A stretch of 64,000 bases of DNA. It comes from JAFEDN01 sp963697455. GTDB lineage: Bacteria; Pseudomonadota; Gammaproteobacteria; Coxiellales; Coxiellaceae. The stretch is from the NCBI GenBank assembly GCA_963697455.1, contig CAVOOI010000007.1, positions 62,001 through 126,000 on the forward strand. The letters run 5' to 3'. Every line of letters begins with the position of its first letter. Within the stretch, counting starts at the first letter, position 1. Under the pieces are notes generated by a model, which was not told the origin of the DNA, searched no databases, and worked only from the letters and a program-made list of their open reading frames with translations. Both the position numbers and the translations under genes were made by a program. Shown here one piece after another: positions 10,307 through 19,000 of this stretch.

Positions 10307-10774
10307 ACAACCTTAAAATTTAATCTCCTTCATTCTATGCTCCCGCGCCTAAGAACGTCCAGTAGTCACTTGCACACAGGATCAGGGAAACCCCTGGCCC
10401 AAGAGGGTGATTTTTTGAGTCTAGCCCACTAAAAAATTTAAATATTTTATTAAGTTATTGATTATTAATATAATTATCATCATGATTAAAATCAGCCCAA
10501 TTTGAGCTAAGTACGTGGATTACTGGAATAATTATGAGATTTAAAAAGGATACTCACAAAGTTATCCACAGATTTTGTGAATAACTTTTCAGAAACTTAA
10601 TGGTATTGGGATGGTGGTTCTCGCTGGAGCGAGAATTTGAGAATTGCCACTAGACAAACACAATCACCTGTGCTAAATTGAAAATTGGTAGCGTTGCGAG
10701 CATTTTGAGCGGGCGTGTGCTCTCTTTAATGATTTGCCATGCATTGTTTTTTTTTTGTACTGAGAGTGTAACAC
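10307..10774. other. Divergent intergenic region with AT-rich tract and palindrome
   Basis: This 468-bp gap separates the minus-strand addB-like gene from the plus-strand RNA-binding protein gene, so it should hold both promoters. It contains a very AT-rich tract (about 10430-10495), an inverted pair of DnaA-box-like 9-mers (10562-10584, listed separately) and a perfect palindrome TTCTCGCTGGAGCGAGAA at 10618-10635. That palindrome differs by two central bases from a hairpin core at 57393-57410. No gene longer than a shadow frame is supported. Confidence 0.6.
10562..10584. promoter_or_regulatory. Inverted pair of DnaA-box-like sites
   Basis: TTATCCACA at 10562-10570 is a perfect consensus DnaA box. 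TGTGAATAA at 10576-10584 is the complement of TTATTCACA, a one-mismatch box. They are separated by five bases and lie beside an AT-rich tract. They could bind DnaA or be coincidental. Gene neighbours are not those of a usual gammaproteobacterial oriC. Confidence 0.4.
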
Positions 10775-11176
10775 ATGAGTAATAAAATTTACGTAGGCAA
10801 TTTATCTTATCGGACTGCTGAGGACCAATTAACTCAGAATTTTTCCAAATACGGACAGATTTCGAATACTGTTATTGTAATGGATCGTGCAACGAACCGT
10901 TCCAAAGGTTTTGGATTTATTACTTTTGAAACTGAATCTGCTGCGCAACTAGCTTTAGAAATGAATGGTAAAGAAATTGACGGCCGTACGGTTAAAGTCA
11001 GCATTGCTAAACCTCCAAAAGAACGTGAAGCAGGCGGCGGTGGCGCGGGTGGCCGAAGCGGCGGCAGCAGATCTAGCGGCGGCGGCTTTGGTGGCGGTGG
11101 ACGTCGTGAAGGCGGCGGTGGCGGCTTTGGCGGCGGTGGACGTCGTGAAGGTGGCGGTGGCCGCGGCGGCTATTAA
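10775..11176 (+). CDS. RRM RNA-binding protein with glycine/RGG-rich tail
   Basis: The 133-residue protein has one RRM domain (about 3-80), with RNP2 as IYVGNL and RNP1 as KGFGFITF. A tail of Gly, Arg and Ser follows, with repeated GGGGRREGGGG blocks. Bacterial proteins of this form are small RNA-binding proteins, often cold-induced, thought to act as RNA chaperones. The tail is encoded by near-identical tandem repeats of about 42 bases, so its length may vary between strains. It has its own upstream gap and a strong terminator just downstream, so it is probably monocistronic. The upstream palindrome at 10618 may be regulatory, which is inference. Confidence 0.9.
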   Translation: MSNKIYVGNLSYRTAEDQLTQNFSKYGQISNTVIVMDRATNRSKGFGFITFETESAAQLALEMNGKEIDGRTVKVSIAKPPKEREAGGGGAGGRSGGSRSSGGGFGGGGRREGGGGGFGGGGRREGGGGRGGY

Positions 11177-11242
11177 GATTCCGGTAATTATTGAGGGATA
11201 TAGATCTGCATAACAGATCTAATGCCTCCTTCAAGCAAAGTA

Positions 11243-11283
11243 AAGCAGGGCGAGAATTTATTTCTCCCCTGCTTTTTTTTTGC
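11243..11283 (+). terminator. Rho-independent terminator after the RRM gene
   Basis: The stem AAGCAGGGCGAGAA pairs with TTCTCCCCTGCTT (one bulged C) and is followed directly by a run of T. It lies about 65 bp after the RRM stop codon and separates it from the biosynthetic cluster. Confidence 0.85.
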
Positions 11284-11402
11284 CCCCATTTTTATAAACC
11301 CAGGAAATTCCCCGGTGCAATAACTTTAATATTGATTAAAATGACTGTCATGATAACTTGAATTGTTAATTATTCATGTAATAAATTACAGATGAGGTTT
11401 TT

Positions 11403-12326
11403 ATGAATCTTCTAAATGCAGTCAGAGAAAAATTAATTAAAAATTTATGGAGTATCTATAAAAAACATGTTCCAAACTTTCAAGTAATTGAATCTGGGTT
11501 ATTAAGTCGGAATAATGGTAGCTTAATTCTAGATCACTTTGCAATTATCGACTTGCCTGGGAGCAATTCTGGAATTTCAAATTTATGTCAAATATTCTCG
11601 GCGCTAGAATATAGAGCGCAAGGGTCAGACTATTTACATGATAAACAAAATGATTTTTTATGGATGGTAGAAATAGAAGCAATCGAAAAATCAGCTATAA
11701 ATACACTCCCGCAAATAGTAATTGCAGATTTTCGATTAGAGGAGCTTTCCTCACCAGTCCGAAAAGTTATTAGAAAATATACCGATCAAATTCCGGAATC
11801 CCCAGTTAGAAAAATACAAAGCTTAAGTGGGAAAGCATATTTAGGCGATCAAAATGCTGCTGATGAATTATTGAAAGTTTTAATGGCTTACTTCTCAGGT
11901 CGAGAATGGTCATTACCTAATATAACTGACTTTTCAATAGTGCATGAGGCCAACGAGCTATTAGCATGGACTCTTTTATTTGGACGTATACCCAATCATT
12001 TCGCTATTTCAGCTCATTTGCTCGTAGGATTTAACACATTTGAAGAATTCATTATGTTTATAGATAAGGAGCTTCAGCTAAGTCTTAATAATAATGGAGG
12101 AATTATCAAGGGCAGTCAATCACAAGGTATTAGACAAGCCTCAACCAATGGAAAAATCACTCAAACTCAATTGGCCGATGGATATTGGCAGCTTCCTGCG
12201 CCATTTATAGAGTTTGTATGGCGTTATTCAAAAGTTAAAGAAAATCCTAAAAAATGGCGAGATTATTATACGGGATTTATTTCGCAAAATGCAAATCGAG
12301 TAGTTGAGTCGCTATATATTAGCTAG
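11403..12326 (+). CDS. DUF1338 / 2-oxoadipate dioxygenase-like protein
   Basis: The 307-residue protein matches the DUF1338 family, whose studied member HglS is a metal-dependent dioxygenase converting 2-oxoadipate to 2-hydroxyglutarate with loss of CO2. Family hallmarks are visible: H45 in LDHFAIID, LPQIVIADFRLEEL (102-115), PNHFAISAHLLVGF (197-210) with H199/H205, GGIIKGSQSQG and FIEFVWRY with E270 as the likely third metal ligand. It is the first gene of the AT-rich cluster, 13 bp before an aminotransferase, so a transamination then decarboxylative hydroxylation sequence is plausible. GAGG lies before the ATG. The true substrate cannot be read from sequence. Confidence 0.8.
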   Translation: MNLLNAVREKLIKNLWSIYKKHVPNFQVIESGLLSRNNGSLILDHFAIIDLPGSNSGISNLCQIFSALEYRAQGSDYLHDKQNDFLWMVEIEAIEKSAINTLPQIVIADFRLEELSSPVRKVIRKYTDQIPESPVRKIQSLSGKAYLGDQNAADELLKVLMAYFSGREWSLPNITDFSIVHEANELLAWTLLFGRIPNHFAISAHLLVGFNTFEEFIMFIDKELQLSLNNNGGIIKGSQSQGIRQASTNGKITQTQLADGYWQLPAPFIEFVWRYSKVKENPKKWRDYYTGFISQNANRVVESLYIS

Positions 12327-12339
12327 AGGGAAATAATTA

Positions 12340-13542
12340 ATGGACAATTTATTAAATCAATTAATAGAGTACCCGTTTACTAAGTTAAAACGTCTAACAG
12401 ATGAAAATAAGCTAAAGTTTAACGGGGCAATCATTGATATGTCTTTAGGAGAGCCGCAGCATGAAGTCCCAAAAATATTACTTGATGCATTAGAAAAAAA
12501 TTCAAAATTTTGGAATAAATACCCCCCAGTTAATGGGACACCAGAGTACCGTCAAGCCGTGATAAATTGGATGTCTAAAAGATACGAATTAAATGAAAAA
12601 TTTTTAGACCCGAATTCTAATATACTGCCGTTGTCTGGAACCCGAGAAGGTCTATATTCATTAGCGCATTTAGCAGCTTCTATATATAGAGATGAAAAAA
12701 TCTATATCGGTATGGCCGATCCGTTCTATCAGACCTATTATGCTGCGGCGATTATGAGTGGAAGCAAGCCTTTAATATTCCCTACCAAGGCTGAGAATAA
12801 CTTTCTTCCAAAAATTGATGATTTTGAAAGAGATATATTGAGTAAATTAAGATTGCTTTATATTTGCTCGCCAACTAACCCCCAAGGAGCATGTGCTAGT
12901 TATGAATATATAGCTAACATCATTAAAATAGCACAAAAATATAATTTTTTAGTAGCGTTTGACGAATGTTATTCCGAAATTTATTATAATAGTCCTCCCA
13001 TTGGCGCACTTGAAGTATGTTATAAGGAATCTTTAACCTTAAAAAATGTAGTTGTTTTCAATTCATTATCCAAACGTTCAAATGTTGCCGGTCTTAGGTC
13101 AGGCTTTATAGTAGGAGATCCAGATATAATTTCAGGTTTTTCTAAAATGCGAAGTTTTGGATGTGCGGGGACTCCAATCGCAATCTTAAATGCTACTATT
13201 GCTTTATTAGAAGATGAGGAACACGTTAAAAAAAATCGAGCGCTATATTTAGAAAAATTTAAAGAAAGTGAAAGAATATTAGGAGATTATGACGGTTATA
13301 AGTTTCCGGATGGAGCAATTTTTTTATGGATAAAAGTAAGAGACGATGAAAAAATTACCAAAAGGATCTGGGTTGAGTCAGGAGTAAAAGTATTACCGGG
13401 ATCTTTTTTTACTTTAGATAAAACTAAAAATATCAATAGTGATTCTGAACAAAAATATATCCGAGTAGCGATGGTTAACGATTATGCTACCACAAAAACT
13501 GGGTTATTACGAATTAATAAGATATTGCGCGAGGAAATATGA
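12340..13542 (+). CDS. PLP aminotransferase, class I/II, DapC-like
   Basis: Fold type I aminotransferase of 400 residues. Recognisable motifs are YPPVNGTPEYR (61-71), CSPTNPQG (176-183), AFDECYSEIY with the PLP-binding Asp208, and the lysine motif NSLSKRSNVAGLRSGF with Lys245. The SLSKRSN..GLRSGF form is typical of succinyldiaminopimelate aminotransferase (DapC) relatives. Its place in a biosynthetic-type operon, between DUF1338 and a ferredoxin, argues for a dedicated pathway role rather than housekeeping lysine synthesis. It overlaps the next gene by 4 bp, implying translational coupling. Confidence 0.85.
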   Translation: MDNLLNQLIEYPFTKLKRLTDENKLKFNGAIIDMSLGEPQHEVPKILLDALEKNSKFWNKYPPVNGTPEYRQAVINWMSKRYELNEKFLDPNSNILPLSGTREGLYSLAHLAASIYRDEKIYIGMADPFYQTYYAAAIMSGSKPLIFPTKAENNFLPKIDDFERDILSKLRLLYICSPTNPQGACASYEYIANIIKIAQKYNFLVAFDECYSEIYYNSPPIGALEVCYKESLTLKNVVVFNSLSKRSNVAGLRSGFIVGDPDIISGFSKMRSFGCAGTPIAILNATIALLEDEEHVKKNRALYLEKFKESERILGDYDGYKFPDGAIFLWIKVRDDEKITKRIWVESGVKVLPGSFFTLDKTKNINSDSEQKYIRVAMVNDYATTKTGLLRINKILREEI

Positions 13543-13823
13543 AGTCAATAACATTTAACATATTTGGAAATATAGAAAAAATTGAAACGAATGTAAATTT
13601 TAACACGATATTAGAGATAGCATTAGATAATAATCTCTGTATACCTTATAGTTGTGCGGTAGGTAACTGTGGTACTTGTAAGTGTAAACTTATTTCTGGA
13701 AAAGTTGAACTGCTACCTTACTCTAAATATGCTCTTTCAGAGCAAGAAAAACAAAACGGATTCATTCTGGCATGCAGAAGTATTCTCATAAATGATGCAT
13801 CGGTAGAGTATTATGCTGAATAG
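13539..13823 (+). CDS. [2Fe-2S] plant-type ferredoxin
   Basis: The 94-residue protein carries the ferredoxin pattern C39-x4-C44-x2-C47 in SCAVGNCGTCKCKL and C79 in ILACRS. It should be a small cytoplasmic electron carrier. The diiron protein two genes downstream is its most likely client; no reductase gene is seen in the cluster, so electrons would come from a host reductase. It overlaps the aminotransferase gene by 4 bp and the SDR gene by 11 bp. Confidence 0.92.
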   Translation: MKSITFNIFGNIEKIETNVNFNTILEIALDNNLCIPYSCAVGNCGTCKCKLISGKVELLPYSKYALSEQEKQNGFILACRSILINDASVEYYAE

Positions 13824-14742
13824 TCCCAATAAAATTTCAAGCGTAGCATTGGTAACTGGAGGGGCAAATGGTATTGGTTTTGCAACTGCTTTGGAGTTAA
13901 TGCAGCAAGGTCATCATGTTTTGGTGGTTGATAGCATTGTAGATATTTATGGCAAAAAATCCAATAAAGAACAAAGAAATATAATTTTAAAAAAAATAAA
14001 TGATAATAAAATTGAATTTTTAGAATTAGATATTTCAATTAAAAGAAATGTAAAACATATAATATCATATATTATTAAAAAATATGGACGTTTAGATATT
14101 ATCATTAATAACGCCGCTATATTGCGTGATTCCATGATTTATAATTTAAAGGAAAAAGATTATAGCCAGGTGATAAAAACAAATTTATTTGGCCCATTCT
14201 ACATAATGAACGAATCTGCTAATCTGTTGAGAAATAAAGAAAAAATTGGTCCAAGAAAAATTATAAATATAGTTTCCACCAGCGGTATTTTTGGAAATTA
14301 TGGCCAAGCTGCTTATGCAAGTAGTAAGGCTGGATTATACGCTTTAACTAGAGTTTGTGCGCTTGAGTTAAAAAAATATGGAACTACTGTCAATGCGGTT
14401 GCACCTTTTGCATGTACGCGAGTTACTGAGTATATAGATGAAAGTCGTCCAGAACAAAAAGCGTATAAGGAAAAAGCTCTAAAAATCCCTGCAAGCTATC
14501 CAGCTAAATTTATTAGTTATTTGTCAAGTATTTATGCTGATAATATTACCGGGCAAATATTTGGAGTTAGAGGGAAAGAGATTTTTTTGATTTTAAAAAA
14601 TTTAAATCAATCTTGTGAAAAAACTATATTAAACAAGTCCAATTTTTTATACATTAAAAATGAAATCGATTCAAAGCTAAAAAGGAATTTTTTTAAATTG
14701 GAAACCGATATCAGTTTTTATAATGATGAACCATTAGTATGA
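13813..14742 (+). CDS. Short-chain dehydrogenase/reductase (SDR)
   Basis: Classical NAD(P)-binding SDR of 309 residues. The cofactor motif TGGANGIG is at 15-22, NNAA at 99-102, catalytic Ser in the INIVSTSG segment near 155, and the Y168-x3-K172 pair in YASSKAGLYALTR. After the usual 250-residue core there is a C-terminal extension of about 60 residues that is very AT-rich in its DNA and has no recognised domain. The start overlaps the ferredoxin gene, so coupling is likely. Substrate unknown; it would reduce a ketone or oxidise an alcohol in the cluster's pathway. Confidence 0.88.
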   Translation: MLNSPNKISSVALVTGGANGIGFATALELMQQGHHVLVVDSIVDIYGKKSNKEQRNIILKKINDNKIEFLELDISIKRNVKHIISYIIKKYGRLDIIINNAAILRDSMIYNLKEKDYSQVIKTNLFGPFYIMNESANLLRNKEKIGPRKIINIVSTSGIFGNYGQAAYASSKAGLYALTRVCALELKKYGTTVNAVAPFACTRVTEYIDESRPEQKAYKEKALKIPASYPAKFISYLSSIYADNITGQIFGVRGKEIFLILKNLNQSCEKTILNKSNFLYIKNEIDSKLKRNFFKLETDISFYNDEPLV

Positions 14743-14749
14743 GGTGAAT

Positions 14750-15442
14750 ATGAAAATTAACGAGGTAACTCTGGACGATTTCCCATCAATGCCAATAGAG
14801 TATCAACAATGCTGCGAGAAAATAATTCTAAGCCATGCTACAAATGAATTATACGGAGCAGAAGTATTTGATGAACCTGCTATTGCATTAGCGCCGACAC
14901 CATACGCAAAGTGGCTAACTTGTCGAGTAGCTATGGATGAATACGGTCATCATATTCGTTTTCGAGAACTGGCTAAAAAATTAGGTATTCACGAAGAAAA
15001 GTTAGATTCTTTAAGTAAAAGACATTCATCAATTTTTGAGTTTGAAATGAAAAAGTGGTCGGATTTTTGTGCTATAAAAATTCTAGCAGATCTAGGCGAA
15101 ACTTTGCAAGCAGAAGATTTATCTATATGTAGTTTTTTACCTTTAAGAGCACTTGGAAAGCAGGTTTTATCTGAAGAGAGATTCCATGTTGATTTTGGTT
15201 TAAAATTCTCGAAAATTTTGTGTAGAACTAAGCAAGGCGCCAAGGAGATGCAAGATTCTATCGATAGATATTTTCCACTCATGCCCGCTTTTTTTGGTAA
15301 CCCTAATTCTAAAAATAATTTAGCCTATATTCACTGGGGAATAAAGCAAAGAAGTAATGAAGAAATGTTAACGCAATATATAAAACAAGCTAGGGAGTTG
15401 GTTGAATCTATTTTAAATTTATCTCTGCCGGAGATTTTATGA
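14750..15442 (+). CDS. Ferritin-like diiron protein, PaaA/PaaC-like oxygenase
   Basis: The ATG at 14750 is chosen over an upstream GTG at 14744 because GAGG sits at 14741-14744 with good spacing. The product resembles the phenylacetyl-CoA epoxidase subunit family (PaaA/PaaC). Two ExxH motifs are visible, E64-x2-H67 in MDEYGHHIRF and E143-x2-H146 in SEERFH, with further acidic ligands near E33/E38 (ELYGAE) and E116 (DLGETLQ). Together these give a complete diiron set, so a catalytic, PaaA-like role is favoured. Only one such subunit is present, unlike the multi-subunit Paa complex. A nearby ferredoxin can supply electrons. Confidence 0.75.
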   Translation: MKINEVTLDDFPSMPIEYQQCCEKIILSHATNELYGAEVFDEPAIALAPTPYAKWLTCRVAMDEYGHHIRFRELAKKLGIHEEKLDSLSKRHSSIFEFEMKKWSDFCAIKILADLGETLQAEDLSICSFLPLRALGKQVLSEERFHVDFGLKFSKILCRTKQGAKEMQDSIDRYFPLMPAFFGNPNSKNNLAYIHWGIKQRSNEEMLTQYIKQARELVESILNLSLPEIL

Positions 15443-16410
15443 AAAATATGACACTTGATAAAAGTGCAGAAAAGGAGACTTTTGAAAAAAATCTATTAGA
15501 AAATAATATGAAGCCGTTATGGGCCAATTTCAAAAATATTGTAACTGTGGAACCTGAAACAAAATATATTCCAAATTTGTGGTCTTTCGCTAAGTGCTAT
15601 CCAATTCTGATACACTCTACCAAACAAATCAGTATAAAAGATGCTGAACGGCGGGTTCTAATTTTAGAAAATCCAGGAAGTAACGGTGATTTTTCCGCTA
15701 ATCATGCAATTTATTCGGGTTTGCAAATTGTATTGCCTGGAGAAATAGCGCCTGCGCATAGACACTCACAGTCAGCGCTAAGAATTGTATTGCAAGCGGA
15801 TGATGCGATAACAAAAGTTGATGGAATTGAGATTAATATGAGGCGGGGAGATGTAATTCTAACGCCAGCGTGGACTGTGCATTCGCATGAAAATAGAGGC
15901 TCTATTCCAGCAATTTGGATTGATATTTTAGATATTCCAACGGTAAATTTTTTAGGGTGTAGTTTTCTAGAAAATGGGGATATAAATAATCAGCTATATT
16001 CAGCTAAGTATTCATTGGATAAATTACATTTTAAATATCAGAATTGGCGAGAAAAAATATTTTTAATGTATAATTCAATCGACAATAATGTTAAAAATGA
16101 TATTCAGCTTTGCTATGGGATTCATACCGGAGAATTTCCATCCTTGCCAAGTCTCTCATCATCATTGAACCTGATATCAGGAAAAAATAAACTTCCCTGG
16201 CAAAGAACAACCGAAAGTTTATTATATGTAATATTAGAAGGGAACGGAGTATCTTATGTTGGAAATGAAAAATTTAACTGGCAAGCTGGTGATATTTTAG
16301 TTATTCCACCCTGGTATCCGTTTAAGCATGAATTAAATGGAAATGCAGTAATGATTTTAATTAGCAATAAACCAATTTTAGAAAAATTATTTCTTTTGCG
16401 TACTCAATAA
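15439..16410 (+). CDS. Bicupin, gentisate 1,2-dioxygenase-like
   Basis: The 323-residue double-cupin protein resembles gentisate / 1-hydroxy-2-naphthoate dioxygenases, Fe(II) enzymes that cleave aromatic rings. The N-terminal cupin has PGEIAPAHRHSQSALR with H107 and H109, and TPAWTVHSHENRG with H148, the expected metal triad. The C-terminal cupin (about 240-315) has GDILVIPPWYPFKHE. Overall identity to true gentisate dioxygenases looks moderate, so the substrate may differ. It overlaps the diiron gene by 4 bp. Placed next to an oxygenase, it could open a ring hydroxylated by its neighbour, which is inference. Confidence 0.8.
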   Translation: MKNMTLDKSAEKETFEKNLLENNMKPLWANFKNIVTVEPETKYIPNLWSFAKCYPILIHSTKQISIKDAERRVLILENPGSNGDFSANHAIYSGLQIVLPGEIAPAHRHSQSALRIVLQADDAITKVDGIEINMRRGDVILTPAWTVHSHENRGSIPAIWIDILDIPTVNFLGCSFLENGDINNQLYSAKYSLDKLHFKYQNWREKIFLMYNSIDNNVKNDIQLCYGIHTGEFPSLPSLSSSLNLISGKNKLPWQRTTESLLYVILEGNGVSYVGNEKFNWQAGDILVIPPWYPFKHELNGNAVMILISNKPILEKLFLLRTQ

Positions 16411-16426
16411 GTTGGATATAAAAAAT

Positions 16427-17779
16427 ATGGATAAATTTTTTTCCGCTACAAGTATAGCTATCGTAGGTGCAAGTTCTCGAAGCAATAGTTCAGGTGCATC
16501 TATAATGAAAAATATCTTATCTAGTGGGTTTAAAGGTAGATTATTTCCAATAAATAGAAATGGAGGTGAATGCTGTGGAATAGAATGTATAACAAGTTTA
16601 TCGGAGTTAGAAATCCCTATTGAATTAGTAATTGTGTCAGTTAAGGCTGATATGATATATGAAGTTCTATTGGAGGGTGGTTTGTATGGCATAAAGAACT
16701 TTTTAATATTATCTGGCGGTTTTTCTGAAATAGGACAGCAAGGCTTAATCAGAGAGCTAAAAATTAAAGAGATTATAAAAAAATTTGATCTAAAAATTAT
16801 AGGTCCAAATTGTGCTGGTTTTTGGTTAAATCTTATCGACCAAAAGTCATCTGCAACTTTTATTAGAATGGCGCCGCCAGGCGGTGGAATTTGTTTCATA
16901 TCTCAATCTGGCGCTCTAGTTGAAGAGTTAGTATCCTATTCTAGGAAAGAACATCTAGCTCTTGGCGCCGTGGTTTCTGTAGGAAATTGTTTAACGTATG
17001 ATTTAAGTGATTTTGTTGAATACTTTGGGAATTTAACTTCATGTACTGCTATTCTAATCTACGCTGAAGGATCGCTTAATATAGAAAAATTAATCTCGGT
17101 CAAACAAAATTTTTTAAATAAACCCATTATTTTACTATGGGGCGGAAAAACCGTGAAAGGTATGGATGCAGCTGCTAGACATACCAGTAAGCCGACAAAA
17201 TATTCAAAAAAAATAGATAGTTACTGCCAGGAACATGGGATTTTTATTGTTGAAACTTTACGTGAATTACTTTTAACATTAAAAGGCCTTTCTTTCTATT
17301 CGAATTTAATGGGCAAACGATTAGTAATTGTTTCTAATTCTGGAGGACCGGCGGTATTATCTACAGATATTTGCGAAAAAGAAAATTTTGAATTGCCGAA
17401 TATTCCTGAAGCTGAAGGTAGTATATCGAACCCAATTGATTTATTAGCGGACGCTGACCAAAACCGTTTTCAATATACATTAAATATGCTTTTGCCTTAT
17501 TGGCATCAGGTCTTTGATGTTCTTTTAACAATTCAAGTAATTCCTGCTATGATAGATGCAGATCCAATTGTTGACTTAATAGCTAATTTTTCTCACACTT
17601 CGGGTATCCCGATTCTTTCTTGCATGATGGGATCTTTAGAGAAAGAAAGTATTTGGAAGCAGAAGTTAGCTGCTGCAGGAGTTGCTTTTTTTAATGATCC
17701 TGAAGATGCTTTAGTGCTTCTAGGTTTATTGAGTAAAATTGGTCAAATTCTGAGATTAAATTATGAATTTTCTCAATAA
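16427..17779 (+). CDS. NDP-forming acyl-CoA synthetase, alpha-type part only
   Basis: CoA-binding Rossmann domain (SIAIVGASSR near the N terminus), succinyl-CoA-ligase-like domains (IGPNCAGF; GGICFISQSGALVEE) and the active-site histidine region AAARHTS are present. The C-terminal ATP-grasp (beta) half of full-length ADP-forming acyl-CoA synthetases is missing, so this is an alpha subunit or a shortened enzyme. The ATG at 16427 is preferred to a TTG at 16412. It overlaps the MFS gene by 17 bp. The only ATP-grasp protein nearby, at 19001, looks like an amino-acid ligase rather than the matching beta subunit. Role: acyl-CoA formation or hydrolysis in the cluster, inferred. Confidence 0.78.
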   Translation: MDKFFSATSIAIVGASSRSNSSGASIMKNILSSGFKGRLFPINRNGGECCGIECITSLSELEIPIELVIVSVKADMIYEVLLEGGLYGIKNFLILSGGFSEIGQQGLIRELKIKEIIKKFDLKIIGPNCAGFWLNLIDQKSSATFIRMAPPGGGICFISQSGALVEELVSYSRKEHLALGAVVSVGNCLTYDLSDFVEYFGNLTSCTAILIYAEGSLNIEKLISVKQNFLNKPIILLWGGKTVKGMDAAARHTSKPTKYSKKIDSYCQEHGIFIVETLRELLLTLKGLSFYSNLMGKRLVIVSNSGGPAVLSTDICEKENFELPNIPEAEGSISNPIDLLADADQNRFQYTLNMLLPYWHQVFDVLLTIQVIPAMIDADPIVDLIANFSHTSGIPILSCMMGSLEKESIWKQKLAAAGVAFFNDPEDALVLLGLLSKIGQILRLNYEFSQ

Positions 17780-18995
17780 AGATTTAAACTTAGCAATAAT
17801 AATGCTTTTAGTTGGAACTGCAACTACTAAAGCCGCGTCTTTTTTATCGCTACCTTTTCTTGCAATCTTTTTGGTAAAAGAAGTTCATTTATCGCCATCA
17901 ATTATTGGTATCATTGTAGGATTAGGGCCTTTAACAATTCTATTCGGGGGATTTCTTGGTGGGCAGTTATCGGATATTTTTGGACGCATTAATTTTCTTT
18001 TAATTTCTATCTTTGGAACAGCATTAACATTATGTAGTTTTTGGGGTGCAAGTCATATTAAAAGTCATTCAGTAATTATTGTAGCTTTTGGATTAATTAA
18101 TGTATTAAATGGTTTTATATCATCCTGTTTTCAACCTATTAGTCAGGCTTTAATGAGTGATTTATTACCTCCTGAAAAACGTTTTAAAGCATTTCAGCTT
18201 CGTTATGCTGCAATTAATATTGGTGCCGCCATGGGGCCATTTTTAGGCGCTATTTTTGGAATCAGTGCCTCAACTCAAGCATTTCTTTGGAGTTCTTTAA
18301 TATTTGGTTTGTATGGGATTGCGCTTTTTATCGTTTTGAAACTGGATACTATAAATTTATTCCCGCGAACTGCAAGAAAATTTACTATGAAGAGTTCTTT
18401 TATTGTTGTAATGAAAGATAGAAAGCTGCGCTACTTTATACTTTCTGGAATTATTTTTTTTGTATGTTATGCGCAAATTGATTGTACTTTATCCCAATAT
18501 TTAGTTGTTAATTTTATTAATGGGGTAAAGATATTTGCTTTTTTATTATCTTTAAATGCGTTAACTGTATTATTTTTCCAGGCTCCTGTATACTTTTTAA
18601 GTAAAGCATACTCTCCAAATGTTACTTTAATTATTGGTAGCGTTATCTTTGCATTTGGCTATATGTTTTTTGCGTTTGCAGGGCATTCTTTACTATTATT
18701 TTATATAGCTATGATTATAGCTAGTATAGGAGAAATATTTGTTTTTCCAGTAAGTGGTATTTTTATTGATAAGCTTGCGCCAGAGGATTTACGCGGAACT
18801 TATTTTGGCGCTTCAAATTTTCGACAATTGGGCATGTTCATTGGCCCGATTTTAGGTGGATGTATATTCCAGACTCTTGGCGGTCCCTGGTTATTTGCGA
18901 TAATGTCAGTGTTAGCATTATCTTCGTTTTTTATTAATTTGATTGGCGATAGCATGACTAATTTGCCGTCTTCCACAAAATTACTTGAGTGGTAA
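17763..18995 (+). CDS. MFS transporter, likely product exporter
   Basis: The 410-residue integral membrane protein has about 12 hydrophobic segments. The MFS signature between helices 2 and 3 is GGQLSDIFGRINF, with an equivalent loop in the second half (IFIDKLAPEDLRGTYFG). It resembles drug-efflux MFS permeases. Embedded in the operon, overlapping the acyl-CoA synthetase gene and 5 bp before the ATP-grasp ATG, it most likely exports the cluster's product. Direction of transport is inference. Confidence 0.85.
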   Translation: MNFLNKDLNLAIIMLLVGTATTKAASFLSLPFLAIFLVKEVHLSPSIIGIIVGLGPLTILFGGFLGGQLSDIFGRINFLLISIFGTALTLCSFWGASHIKSHSVIIVAFGLINVLNGFISSCFQPISQALMSDLLPPEKRFKAFQLRYAAINIGAAMGPFLGAIFGISASTQAFLWSSLIFGLYGIALFIVLKLDTINLFPRTARKFTMKSSFIVVMKDRKLRYFILSGIIFFVCYAQIDCTLSQYLVVNFINGVKIFAFLLSLNALTVLFFQAPVYFLSKAYSPNVTLIIGSVIFAFGYMFFAFAGHSLLLFYIAMIIASIGEIFVFPVSGIFIDKLAPEDLRGTYFGASNFRQLGMFIGPILGGCIFQTLGGPWLFAIMSVLALSSFFINLIGDSMTNLPSSTKLLEW

Positions 18996-19000
18996 CTAAT

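Noticed and set aside
10430..10590. AT-rich tract plus DnaA boxes considered as oriC
   Set aside because: Only two boxes are present and none of the usual neighbours (dnaA, gidA/mnmG, rpmH) are nearby.
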